A DNA stretch of 23,826 nucleotides from JAENVU01 sp031362155 (GTDB taxonomy: Bacteria; Actinomycetota; Acidimicrobiia; IMCC26256; JAENVU01): the NCBI GenBank assembly GCA_031362155.1, contig JANLRZ010000190.1:1-23826 (forward strand), in the 5' to 3' direction. A model generated the notes under the pieces. The model saw nothing but the letters and a program-made list of their open reading frames with translations. It was not told the origin of the DNA and did not search any database. Position numbers and translations under genes: made by a program. Shown in pieces: positions 14,609-23,826 of this stretch. Every line of letters begins with the position of its first letter. Position 1 is the stretch's first letter.

Positions 14609-15810
14609 GATCGTTGGGCTTTCACGAATGCATCGGCCTTGGCAGCGATCATCGCCGCCGCGACCGCGCCGCTGCGACCGACGTTGAAGATCGCCGCGTC
14701 ACGTTCGGACCGCAGGCGGTGTTGCCACTCCCCTGCCTCGTCGGCGAATCGGTGCACCACCGACAGCACGTCGGCCAGGTGGTCGACGCCGACCACCGCG
14801 CCGATGCGTTCCCGGATTTCGGCTTCGAAGGGCTCGATGCCCAATTCGCCGTACGCGGTGTTGTTGACCTTGCGATCCACGTCGATGAACACAACGGGCC
14901 GCTCCAAGCCGAACGCGTACTCGAGGGCCGCGCCGGACCAGTCGCTGACCATGACGTCGGAGGCTGCCAGCGATCCGGTCGCAGCAATGTCTCGGTCCAG
15001 CACGAACTGTGGGTGACCCGTGAAGGCGGCCTCGATCGCCGGGATCGCGTCGGGTGTGCGTTTCGACGTCATCGGGTGCGGCCGGGCAATCACCCGGCAT
15101 CCTCCGTCGAGCAGCGTGCGGATCAGGTCGACGCCGACCGTCTCGAAGATGCACGTCGGGCCCCACGACGGCGCGACCAGCACGGTCGGGAGTTCGCCGT
15201 CGGCCCGATCGCGCGGCCCGGCGTTCGCCGCGGCGACGATCGTGTCGAGCCGGCCGTACCCGTGCTCCACCAGTTCCTTCGCCGGCAGGTGCGCCAGCCG
15301 CTCCCGGGCCCGAATCTCGTCCACCATGTAGGGGCCGACGCAACAGACGGTGTCGTAGTGATCGAACCCGTCGGGTTCGTAGATCATGTGCGTGCTCGCC
15401 ATGCTGTGGAACACGTAGACGTACTGCGTACCGAGCTTGGCCCCGAACCGGGACCGAGGCAGGACCGAGATCCCGAGCTGCGGCACGGTTGCGACGAGCA
15501 CCCCCACCTCCATCATCTGGAACGCCATCGCACGCCCGACGCCGTCGCCGATGAAGAAGGGGCGGACGCCGGGTCGATCGGTGCTCAGCACAGGGTCGTC
15601 CGGGCTCGAGGTCAGGTACGACAGGGAACGGCCGTTGGCGACCAGTGCCGTGATGATCGGTTCGAAGTGCGGCCACGATCCGCCGTCCTCGGCGTAGAAG
15701 GTGATGATCCGGTCACGCAGCGGTTGCTTCTCGAACGCCTTGCGACCGTTCGCCACCTTGCCCGGTTTGTCGGCCGGGGCGGCCCGATCGCGAGTGCCGA
15801 ACAGTTTCAT
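14605..15810 (-). CDS. CDP-glycerol glycerophosphotransferase-like protein
   Basis: This 401-aa protein resembles the CDP-glycerol:poly(glycerophosphate) glycerophosphotransferase family (TagB/TagF, PF04464). Marks are YVYVFHSMAST (130-140, His135), the acceptor-side GPYMVDEIR, APSWGP (213-218), ARPHP (242-246, His245) and SDWSGAALEYAFGLERPVVFID (289-310). Family enzymes take a phospho-group from a CDP-activated donor, working at the inner face of the membrane. Following a set of genes predicted to make a CDP-activated compound, it is the best candidate here for transfer to the glycan, although plain glycerophosphate transfer is possible. Start is ATG 15810, with a 4-bp overlap to the upstream gene. 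The longer frame to 15912 adds an Arg/Pro-rich leader inside that gene and is rejected. Confidence 0.8.
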   Translation of the reverse strand: MKLFGTRDRAAPADKPGKVANGRKAFEKQPLRDRIITFYAEDGGSWPHFEPIITALVANGRSLSYLTSSPDDPVLSTDRPGVRPFFIGDGVGRAMAFQMMEVGVLVATVPQLGISVLPRSRFGAKLGTQYVYVFHSMASTHMIYEPDGFDHYDTVCCVGPYMVDEIRARERLAHLPAKELVEHGYGRLDTIVAAANAGPRDRADGELPTVLVAPSWGPTCIFETVGVDLIRTLLDGGCRVIARPHPMTSKRTPDAIPAIEAAFTGHPQFVLDRDIAATGSLAASDVMVSDWSGAALEYAFGLERPVVFIDVDRKVNNTAYGELGIEPFEAEIRERIGAVVGVDHLADVLSVVHRFADEAGEWQHRLRSERDAAIFNVGRSGAVAAAMIAAKADAFVKAQRS

Positions 15811-16595
15811 GACGCGGCGGCCGGTCCCACCCGGACGTGACGGTCGAGCGCGCCCGATGCATGGAGTTGGCGGTACATGTCGAGATCCTCGCACGTGTCG
15901 ACTTCCAGCCACCCGCCGTCGACCATGACGGCATCAACCGGTACGCCGTCGTCGATGAGGATCTGGACGAACGCCGTCATGAACATGTGGTCCCGATCGC
16001 GATCTTCATACGATCCGGCCGGATCGAGGGCATCGAATCGACGCGGCCACTCCGGCGCCTGCGCGGCACTCACCCGGATCAGCCCCACGTACTGACCTTC
16101 GATGTCGTCGTAGCTGGCCGGCGGACGACCGAGTTCGCGGAGCCGGCCGCCGGCATCGACCCGCAACGTCTCGGCGTCACTGAGCGGATCGTCCATGCGC
16201 AACTCCCACAACGACCGCCACGCGCGATCGACGAGCACGCCCACCTGCGCGTCACTCTCGATCAAGGCGGTCACGAGTCGGGGCTCGTAGACGATGTCGC
16301 CGTAGGCCACCAGCACGTCGTCGGTGCCGTCGAACACGTCGCGTGCGCACATCAGACTCGCCACCATGTTGGTGTCGTCGTACCGGTCGTTGTGGACCCG
16401 GCGGGTGCCGACCGTGATCTGGTCGGCCCGATATCCGGTCACGATCGTCACGTCCGCGATGCCGGCATCGGCCAGGGCGTCGAGCTGCCAGGCCAGGAGC
16501 GGCCGGCCGGCCAACTCGACCAGACACTTCGGCCGATCGTTCGTCAACGGTCGGAGGCGCGTCCCTTCACCCGCAGCCAGAATCACCGCGCGCAT
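15807..16595 (-). CDS. Nucleotidyltransferase, Cj1416-like (predicted CTP:phosphoglutamine cytidylyltransferase)
   Basis: This 262-aa NTP-transferase has LAAGEGTRLRPLTNDRPK (6-23, Lys23), AYGDIVYEP (97-105, metal Asp100), LVDRAWRSLWELR (121-133) and WLEVDTCEDL (229-238, Asp233). It belongs to the sugar-1-phosphate/phosphocholine cytidylyltransferase-like group. In isolation the substrate cannot be read. In this neighbourhood, between a glutamine amidotransferase and a PEP-synthase-like kinase upstream and a CDP-dependent transferase downstream, it matches Campylobacter jejuni Cj1416, which joins CMP to L-glutamine phosphate. Start is ATG 16595, sharing one base with the upstream stop (TGATG). 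The extended frame to 16670 is rejected because it lies inside that gene. The stop overlaps the next gene by 4 bp. Confidence 0.82.
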   Translation of the reverse strand: MRAVILAAGEGTRLRPLTNDRPKCLVELAGRPLLAWQLDALADAGIADVTIVTGYRADQITVGTRRVHNDRYDDTNMVASLMCARDVFDGTDDVLVAYGDIVYEPRLVTALIESDAQVGVLVDRAWRSLWELRMDDPLSDAETLRVDAGGRLRELGRPPASYDDIEGQYVGLIRVSAAQAPEWPRRFDALDPAGSYEDRDRDHMFMTAFVQILIDDGVPVDAVMVDGGWLEVDTCEDLDMYRQLHASGALDRHVRVGPAAAS

Positions 16596-17233
16596 CAGCG
16601 GGCCTTCGCGATGAGGGTCCGGAGTAATTCGCGGTCCATCGGATCCGGCTCGGCTCGTTCGGGATGCCACATGATGCCCACCTGGGGCAACGTGCGATGG
16701 GCGACGGCTTCGACCGTTCCGTCCGGGGCGGTCGCGAGCACCTCCAGGAGCGGGCCGACGCCATCAGGCCCCACGCCCCAGTCGTGAAACGAGTTGACCC
16801 GCCCGTTTCGCAGCGGCCAGGGCGATGCCTGTTTCTCCAGCGCGTGCGCACCGCCGACATGACCGACGACCGGCACCAGCCCGCCACCCGAGTGGACCAC
16901 CAACATCTGCATGCCCCGACAGACGGCCAGGACCGGGCAACCGGTGCGCGTCGCGTAGTCCAAGATCGCGGCTTCGGTCGCGTCGCGTTCGGGCGCCGGG
17001 TTCACGCCGTCCGGCAGATGAGCCAGGTCGTTCCCGCCCGTGAGCACGAACGCACCCAGCTCGAACTCTCGAATGAACCCCTCGACATCCGGCAGGCAGT
17101 TCGGAATCGGCACCGCGAAATCTCCGCCCTCGGCAATCCACGGCAGCCAGGCCTGATCGAGCGCGTCGCGGCGCTCGCCCCGGTCGGGCAGAGATTCCAC
17201 CCGCTGGGTGAGGCCGATCCGCACGCCGGTCAC
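16595..17233 (-). CDS. Class I glutamine amidotransferase (peptidase C26 type), Cj1417-like
   Basis: This 212-aa protein is of the gamma-glutamyl hydrolase/PuuD type. It shows LTGGNDL (64-70), the nucleophile elbow AVCRGMQML with Cys105, and IMWHPE with His190 and Glu192, so the catalytic triad is complete. No ammonia-using synthetase domain is attached. In the Campylobacter phosphoramidate pathway the matching enzyme, Cj1417, removes glutamate from gamma-glutamyl-CDP-amidate to leave cytidine diphosphoramidate, and the gene order here agrees with that role. The start chosen is GTG 17233, which gives the GTGA overlap seen at other junctions. GTG 17224 is an alternative. The frame extending to 17563 lies inside the upstream gene and is Arg-rich, so it is not the true start. 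Confidence 0.85.
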   Translation of the reverse strand: MTGVRIGLTQRVESLPDRGERRDALDQAWLPWIAEGGDFAVPIPNCLPDVEGFIREFELGAFVLTGGNDLAHLPDGVNPAPERDATEAAILDYATRTGCPVLAVCRGMQMLVVHSGGGLVPVVGHVGGAHALEKQASPWPLRNGRVNSFHDWGVGPDGVGPLLEVLATAPDGTVEAVAHRTLPQVGIMWHPERAEPDPMDRELLRTLIAKAR

Positions 17234-20200
17234 CGTACGACCGTGATCGCACGCGCGCCGCAGTCGAGGCGCAGCACTCCAGCCCGCTCCAGACCTTCGT
17301 AGCGCACTTCGCCCACTCCGATCGCGGCGGGAAGCCCACACTCGGCGGCTCGGACAGCCATATGCGAGTTGGCGCCGCCGAACATCGTGATCAGACCCGC
17401 GATGTCGCGCGCGAGCAACCAGTCGTAGCCGGGGTCGGCGCTGGGAATGAGCACGATGGCACCCTCGACGTCGACATCGGTCGCGCCGGCACCGATCACC
17501 ACGCGCGCTTCGACCGCAGACGCGGTCACGAAGTTCGGTTCGGCGCCGACCTGTTCGAACCACACCAGATCGGTCGGATTGGCGATCTGACCCGGGAGGG
17601 CGACGCCTTGGGCGACCAGGTAGATGTCGGCCCCTTCGGCGGCCCGTTCGCGCAACTGGTTGCCGGCATCGGGCGGGGCGTCTCGTGCCGCCAACAGGTC
17701 ACCGATCCGGATGTTGGCGAGATCGGACCGGTCGAGCCCCACCGAGATACCGAACTCTGCGATCGCTTCGATCGCTTCGGACAGCGGCCGGGTGAACACG
17801 AACTTCCCGGCTTCTCGTCCTGCGATCGCTCCCCGGATGAACTCGTCGAGTGCACTGACATCGCCCGGCAGGCCGAGGTCGATCAGCGTCTCGGAAATCG
17901 CACCGGCCTCGGCCCCGGTCCACCGGAACCGCGACGCTGATTCCGGCTCGGGTTCCTGGTCGACCAGGGGTCGGAGGTATTCCTCCGCCGCCGCGCGGTA
18001 CCGCGGCGACGTGATGTCGTAGGTGCCGGGCCGAAGGTGCCCGTACTCGGCGACGAAGTCCTCCCAGGCCAACGCACCGGTACGGACCCGGGCGGCATCG
18101 GCGCGGAGTCGGCCGAACACCGTCTCGGTCGTGGCCAGGAACTCGTCGACTCGCGCCGCGCTGACCGCGCCGGTCGCCACCAGCCCACGCAGGACGCTGG
18201 TCGCGACGAACGCCGCGCGCGCCAGGTGCGCAAAGAGCACGGTCGCCTCGGCGCGGACGTCATCGAGGAGGTACGCCGCCCGAGTCAGTGGCGGGATCGC
18301 GGATGGAACCGCGACCCGGAATCGCTGCCGGAGCGCCTCGAGCCGGGCCAGGTCGTCGGGCAAGCGGGTCAGCGCGGCGAGCGTGATCGAGTGCAGTCCG
18401 GCGCGCAACTCCTGGATGTCGGCATCGGAGAACCCCACCTCCCGCAGCCGGTCGCCGTAGGTGTCGAACCCCGGGGCCAGACACGTCGCCAAGACTTCGA
18501 ACTCGACCTTGTCGTGCCACTGAGAATGGGCTGCGAGTTCCGCGAGCTGGAACTCGACCAGGCGAGTTGCGAGGTCGTCGCTCACGCTCGCCGGCACGAA
18601 CGAGTTGAAACACGCCCGCACGTCGACATAGGGGTGGCCCGCGATGTCGACCAGCAACGGGCACGGCCGCACGTCGCGGTAGCCGTACTCCGCGCGTTGA
18701 CGGGCCCACGCCTCATCGGTGATGAGGTACCGGTACAGCGACGCGGCCAACGCACGCGGCGTCGTCCCGATGATCTCGGCCGGGTTCCAGTCGGCCATCA
18801 CGCTGTAGCGGGTCGTGCGACCAACGAGTGAGGGAATCGGCTCGACCCGCGCCCGCACGAACCGTTGGGCGGCCGTCACCGCGTTGCGAACCCGTTCATC
18901 GTCGATCGGAACGGCGAGATCCGACATTGCAATGGGCCGCACCTGCAGGATGTGGACCTCGCCGCCAGCGGTCACCGCGAACTCGACGTCGAGTGAGTCA
19001 TGACCCACGAGCCGTTCGATCTTCTGCACCGCACTGAGCACCGGCGCCACACCACCAGGGAGCCCGTTCACCTCCGACGCTTCGCGCAGGCACACGATCG
19101 TGCGGGCGTCCCCGCCACCGGTCACCACATCGGTCCGGTTGGTCGCGTCGTCGAAGTTGACGACGTAGTACGGCGCGCCGAGCGCATGGGTGCGAGTCAT
19201 GACGACACCACTCATCGCCACATCTCGCAGCATCTCCTGCACCAGGACTTGGTCACCATCGGCACCGAGCCCGTACGAGGCGAACACGTCCTCGACGGCG
19301 CGAGCCAGCGGCTCCGCTTCCGTAGGGACGTTCGCAATGCTGTCGTAGCGCCCGGCACCCGAGGCCGACCAGCCATCCTCGCTCAGAGCACTGCTCCGGA
19401 CGATCAACGCGGGAAAGGGCAGGTCACGAAGTACCTCGTCGATCACACCGCCGCGATCGCTCGCCCAGCGGGCCCGGGTGAACGACACCGACGCGCCGAT
19501 GGTCGCTCCGTGATCCATGCGGCGCAGCCGGTCCAGCGACTCCGCTTTGGTTCCGAGGACGAACCGGGCGAGGTCCTGGGGCGCATCGAGCTCGGCCCAA
19601 TCCCCCTGCAGGTCGACCGCGTGAACATCGATCTCGGCTCGGCGCACTGCATCGATCAAGGCGGGAAGCCCGGCCGCCGGACCGAGCACACCACTCTCGA
19701 TGATCCGCATCGCCGCGACCATCGCCACGGGCGAGAGCCGAAGGAGCCCGGCGAACTCCGCATCGGCTTGATCCACCTCGACGTCGGGTCCGATTCCCAG
19801 GACCCGGCCCGCGCCGACTCGGACCTTCTCTGCTCGCGCCAGCCCCGCAGGCCCCCGGCCGTCGTAGCGACTGCGCCAGGTGGAGTCGACCGCGATCGCG
19901 ATTCCGGATCCCGCGGCGGCGACCGCTTCGACCGCGGCCCGCCGGAACACCACATCGGCGTAACAGACATAGGTGGACCGGAGTGGGTCGATCGGCACCG
20001 ACCGGAGCGACTCCACCGGCCCGGTGTCGGCCCATGCTCGGTTGAAGACCACGCTGACCTGCGGGTACCGCTCGACGACCTCATCGGCTTTGAAACCACC
20101 GACGAAGGAGATATCGGGTTCACCCAAGATCGCGAAGGCATCGAGCAGCCAATCCATGACCCGACCGCGCTCGTCGATGTCGACCATCGCCGAGGCAACA

Positions 20201-20259
20201 CCCCCTCGGACCGACCGACCGGCTCCGAGGATCACGACGTGAGCGGACCCGGGCTGCAT
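17230..20259 (-). CDS. NTP-transferase-like domain fused to a PEP-synthase-like kinase (Cj1418-like, predicted L-glutamine kinase)
   Basis: This is a 1009-aa protein. Residues 1-238 form a nucleotidyltransferase-like domain (VVILGAGRS at 8-16, CYADVVF at 99-105, WAELDAPQDL at 221-230) that lacks the PK motif and resembles the separate enzyme at 15807 (VDSTWRSRYDGR against VDRAWRSLWELR). Residues about 255-450 are a PPDK_N/PEP-synthase ATP-grasp domain (VRSSALSEDGWSASGAGRYD at 287-306, VQEML at 340-344, EVHILQVRPIA at 434-444). A helical linker follows, then the phosphohistidine domain with GGANSHMAVRAAECGLPAAIG (His966). Such proteins use ATP to charge the His and pass phosphate to a small acceptor. 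In Cj1418 the acceptor is the L-glutamine amide nitrogen. It starts at ATG 20259, 44 bp after the TPR gene, with a weak TAGGAT upstream. It is the first gene of the operon. Confidence 0.83.
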   Translation of the reverse strand: MQPGSAHVVILGAGRSVRGGVASAMVDIDERGRVMDWLLDAFAILGEPDISFVGGFKADEVVERYPQVSVVFNRAWADTGPVESLRSVPIDPLRSTYVCYADVVFRRAAVEAVAAAGSGIAIAVDSTWRSRYDGRGPAGLARAEKVRVGAGRVLGIGPDVEVDQADAEFAGLLRLSPVAMVAAMRIIESGVLGPAAGLPALIDAVRRAEIDVHAVDLQGDWAELDAPQDLARFVLGTKAESLDRLRRMDHGATIGASVSFTRARWASDRGGVIDEVLRDLPFPALIVRSSALSEDGWSASGAGRYDSIANVPTEAEPLARAVEDVFASYGLGADGDQVLVQEMLRDVAMSGVVMTRTHALGAPYYVVNFDDATNRTDVVTGGGDARTIVCLREASEVNGLPGGVAPVLSAVQKIERLVGHDSLDVEFAVTAGGEVHILQVRPIAMSDLAVPIDDERVRNAVTAAQRFVRARVEPIPSLVGRTTRYSVMADWNPAEIIGTTPRALAASLYRYLITDEAWARQRAEYGYRDVRPCPLLVDIAGHPYVDVRACFNSFVPASVSDDLATRLVEFQLAELAAHSQWHDKVEFEVLATCLAPGFDTYGDRLREVGFSDADIQELRAGLHSITLAALTRLPDDLARLEALRQRFRVAVPSAIPPLTRAAYLLDDVRAEATVLFAHLARAAFVATSVLRGLVATGAVSAARVDEFLATTETVFGRLRADAARVRTGALAWEDFVAEYGHLRPGTYDITSPRYRAAAEEYLRPLVDQEPEPESASRFRWTGAEAGAISETLIDLGLPGDVSALDEFIRGAIAGREAGKFVFTRPLSEAIEAIAEFGISVGLDRSDLANIRIGDLLAARDAPPDAGNQLRERAAEGADIYLVAQGVALPGQIANPTDLVWFEQVGAEPNFVTASAVEARVVIGAGATDVDVEGAIVLIPSADPGYDWLLARDIAGLITMFGGANSHMAVRAAECGLPAAIGVGEVRYEGLERAGVLRLDCGARAITVVR

Positions 20260-20303
20260 GAAGCCGGAAATCCTACCGGAGTGGGGTCGCAGGCAATTCC
20301 GGA

Positions 20304-21542
20304 CTACCCGAGGGCGGCGAGGCGCTCGGCGACATCCGCGAACGACGCGTCATGCCGGCGAATGCGATCGAACAGCATGCGCGCCCGAGGCAGGTTGCCG
20401 GCTCGTTCCTCGAGGTCGGCCAGCGCGTACCAGAGCCGAACGTGGTGCGGTTGAATCCGCTTGACCGTGCCCGAGGCCCGACGACCGAGCATGGCGACCG
20501 CCTCGCCGAGACGATCCTGGTCGGCCAACGACCCGGCCAGCACGATGCGGCCTTCGGTGACGAGTTCCGACGACGGCGAGATCTCCGCGAGCTCGGTCCA
20601 GAGTTCCTTGACTCGATCGTGATCTCCGAGTGCACGCGCGCAGTCCATCAGGACCGGGTGCTGATTGACCTCGTGGCTGAGTTGGGCATAGACGTCGAGT
20701 TCTTCGGCCGCGGCCTTGTACTGACCCGCCCGGTAGAGCGACAACCCCAGTAGTTCACGAACCGACGGTGCACCGGGCAGTGCCTTCTGGACCGGGCGCA
20801 GGATGCGGATGGCATCGCGCTCGCGGTCTTCGGCAAAGGCCTCCGACGCTTGGGCGACCGCCTGATACCAACGGTCACCTCGGGCTCCGCCGTGGCGCAG
20901 AATCTCGTCGCGGACCGACATCGGGCCCTTCGGCCGACGTCGTCGGCCACCCGCAGGTTCCTTCGTCGCTCCCGCGGGTTTGGCGCTCCCACGTGCGTTC
21001 GCCGGTGCCGGCTTGCCCTTGCCCCGCACCACCCGAAGCGGCGCGGGTTCACGCCGGGCCGGCTTGGCCTTCTTGGCGCCGGTATCACGGAACTCCGGTG
21101 CCGCCGGCGCGGGTTTGCGCCGACGCGACGTTCCAATCGTGCCCCCACGCGGCCCGTCATCACGACCGCGACCTGTCCCTCGATCTGCACTGCGAGCACC
21201 GCGACTGGTTCCACCACTGGTCGGCCGACCCGACCCGTCAGATCTCCCGCCACCGCCGGCCGGTCGGCCGCTTCCGGTTCCCCGAGATTGGTCACCCGAC
21301 CCGCCCGGACGTCCCGAGCCTGGGTTCGGACGTCCAGCACCACTCCCCGAACGCCCTGCACCACCGCTACTCGGGCGACCCGAACCACTGCTCGGCCGAC
21401 CCGATGAGTTGCTCGGGCGTCCCGAGGAGCTCCCGCCGCGTCCGGATCCGCTCGAAGGTCGACCGGAGGAGCCTCCGGGTCGGCCACGGCCGGCACCCGA
21501 TCCGCGCGGCTTGTCGCCGCCACCACTCGAACGCCGATCCAT
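20304..21542 (-). CDS. TPR protein with Ser/Gly/Arg/Pro-rich disordered N-terminus
   Basis: This 412-aa protein has two unlike halves. Residues 1 to about 210 are low-complexity, first Ser/Gly/Arg/Pro with imperfect SGRPSSGSGRP units, then Lys/Arg/Pro/Ala-rich and strongly basic. Residues about 220-412 are helical TPR-like repeats (for example ELLGLSLYRAGQYKAAAEELDVYAQL and WYALADLEERAGNLPRARMLFDRI). TPR domains bind proteins, and the basic tail could contact RNA or DNA; neither partner is known. It starts at ATG 21542 with a good GAGGTG ribosome binding site five bases upstream. It lies just downstream of the rRNA terminator hairpin and 44 bp before the kinase gene, so it may lead the first operon or be a separate unit. 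Confidence 0.8.
   Translation of the reverse strand: MDRRSSGGGDKPRGSGAGRGRPGGSSGRPSSGSGRGGSSSGRPSNSSGRPSSGSGRPSSGGAGRSGSGAGRPNPGSGRPGGSGDQSRGTGSGRPAGGGGRSDGSGRPTSGGTSRGARSADRGTGRGRDDGPRGGTIGTSRRRKPAPAAPEFRDTGAKKAKPARREPAPLRVVRGKGKPAPANARGSAKPAGATKEPAGGRRRRPKGPMSVRDEILRHGGARGDRWYQAVAQASEAFAEDRERDAIRILRPVQKALPGAPSVRELLGLSLYRAGQYKAAAEELDVYAQLSHEVNQHPVLMDCARALGDHDRVKELWTELAEISPSSELVTEGRIVLAGSLADQDRLGEAVAMLGRRASGTVKRIQPHHVRLWYALADLEERAGNLPRARMLFDRIRRHDASFADVAERLAALG
21198..21503 (-). repeat. Imperfect in-frame repeats coding SGRPSSGSGRP-like units
   Basis: This stretch of the TPR gene codes for degenerate tandem units of the form SGRPSSGSG / SGRPSNSSG / GAGRPNPGSGRPGG. On the plus strand this appears as recurring GGTCG and CCCGA words about every 20-40 bases. 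The units stay in frame, so the expansion is in coding sequence. It may vary in length between strains. Confidence 0.55.
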
Positions 21543-21590
21543 GCAAGCACCTCAGAAACGGGCCGCAGCCCTCAAACAGTCGGGACATAC

Positions 21591-21626
21591 AGAAGCTGGG
21601 GGCGAACAATACGCCTCCCAGCTTCT
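21591..21626 (-). terminator. Hairpin after 5S rRNA, probable rRNA operon terminator
   Basis: AGAAGCTGGGGGCG and CGCCTCCCAGCTTCT form a stem of 14 pairs with one bulged T around a 7-base AACAATA loop, starting about 8 bases after the 5S 3' end. No T-run follows on the minus strand, so it resembles the U-less terminators common in actinobacteria. It may also mark an RNA processing site. Confidence 0.65.
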
Positions 21627-21634
21627 GAAAGAAA

Positions 21635-21752
21635 TCCCGGCGGCGACCTACTCTCCCAGGGGGCTCCCCCCCAAGTACCATCGGCGCGGGCGGTCTTCAC
21701 TGCCGTGTTCGGAATGGGAACGGGTGTTTCCCCGCCGCTATAGCCACCGGAA
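21635..21752 (-). rRNA. rrf: 5S ribosomal RNA
   Basis: On the minus strand this reads as a complete 5S rRNA of about 118 bases, with the conserved CCCGTTCCCATTCCGAACACG segment (its core CCATTCCGAACACGG), a GGTACTTGG-type segment and the GGGAGAGTAGGTCGCCGCC 3' region. The 5' CCGGTGGC and 3' GCCGCCGG ends pair to form helix I. Exact ends are uncertain by a few bases. It follows the 23S gene by about 58 bp with no tRNA between them. Confidence 0.93.
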
Positions 21753-21811
21753 ACCTATGAAATTGTGGGTGTCCCTTGAGGACTCCATAGCGAGCACGAA
21801 CAACAAAGATC

Positions 21812-23826
<2,015 letters not shown>

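Noticed and set aside
12984..14687. 567-aa plus-strand open frame opposite the formyl/methyltransferase
   Set aside because: Its composition is typical of antisense frames in GC-rich DNA, and the minus-strand frame has catalytic motifs and operon overlaps.
12429..20259. Phosphonate biosynthesis cluster
   Set aside because: No PEP mutase, phosphonopyruvate decarboxylase or aminotransferase is present. The PEP-related protein is a synthase-like kinase.
17230..20259. Housekeeping PEP synthase or rifampin phosphotransferase
   Set aside because: It lacks the C-terminal TIM-barrel PEP-binding domain of PEP synthase, carries an extra nucleotidyltransferase domain and sits with amidotransferase and cytidylyltransferase genes.
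19000..20454. 484-aa plus-strand open frame opposite the kinase
   Set aside because: It is rich in Arg/His/Asp with no recognisable domain. The opposite frame contains the ATP-grasp motifs.
21198..21503. CRISPR-like or intergenic repeat array
   Set aside because: The repeats are short, imperfect and in frame with the TPR gene, with no uniform spacers.

Overview
The window is GC-rich and comes from an actinomycete-phylum bacterium. The main evidence is a 23S rRNA gene carrying the long helix-54 insertion typical of Actinomycetota. It is supported by an AftD-like arabinofuranosyltransferase fragment, frequent GTG starts and many ATGA/GTGA gene junctions. The gene content fits a lineage such as Acidimicrobiia, but that finer placement is inference. 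Almost everything here concerns building and decorating a cell-surface glycan.

Layout from the right edge, following minus-strand transcription: a partial 23S rRNA (to about 21812), 5S rRNA (about 21635-21752), a strong hairpin that probably ends the rRNA transcript (21591-21626), and a TPR protein with a Ser/Gly/Arg/Pro-rich tail (20304-21542). Then comes a tight six-gene operon (20259 to 12429): a PEP-synthase-like kinase with an extra N-terminal nucleotidyltransferase domain, a class I glutamine amidotransferase (C26 type), a sugar/phospho-nucleotidyltransferase, a CDP-glycerol glycerophosphotransferase-like transferase, an unknown 154-aa protein, and a formyltransferase/methyltransferase fusion. 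The first three have the same family composition and order as Campylobacter jejuni Cj1418-Cj1417-Cj1416. Those enzymes make cytidine diphosphoramidate by glutamine phosphorylation, CMP transfer and removal of glutamate. I read this as a candidate phosphoramidate (P-N bond) glycan-modification operon, and it is the most interesting item in the window.

After a 127-bp gap with nested inverted repeats, a second minus-strand operon runs from 12301 to 2985: a 73-aa YLDxGSGS membrane protein, a membrane-anchored protein with two tandem LamG-like domains, three paralogous membrane acyltransferases (AT3 family), an alkaline-phosphatase-superfamily membrane phosphotransferase or hydrolase, and a GT-C type glycosyltransferase. 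Facing it on the plus strand is a fourth AT3 with a fused SGNH domain (1051-2958). Divergent from that is the N-terminal part of an AftD-like GT-C (924 to 37), whose reading frame breaks down in a G/C homopolymer-rich stretch at the window edge.

Together the genes suggest cytoplasmic synthesis of nucleotide-activated phospho groups and a transferase (first operon), followed by membrane or outer-face polymer assembly, O-acylation and phospho-group editing (second operon). No tRNA, CRISPR, IS element or phage gene was seen. Apart from the rRNA region there is no gene-free stretch longer than about 130 bases.
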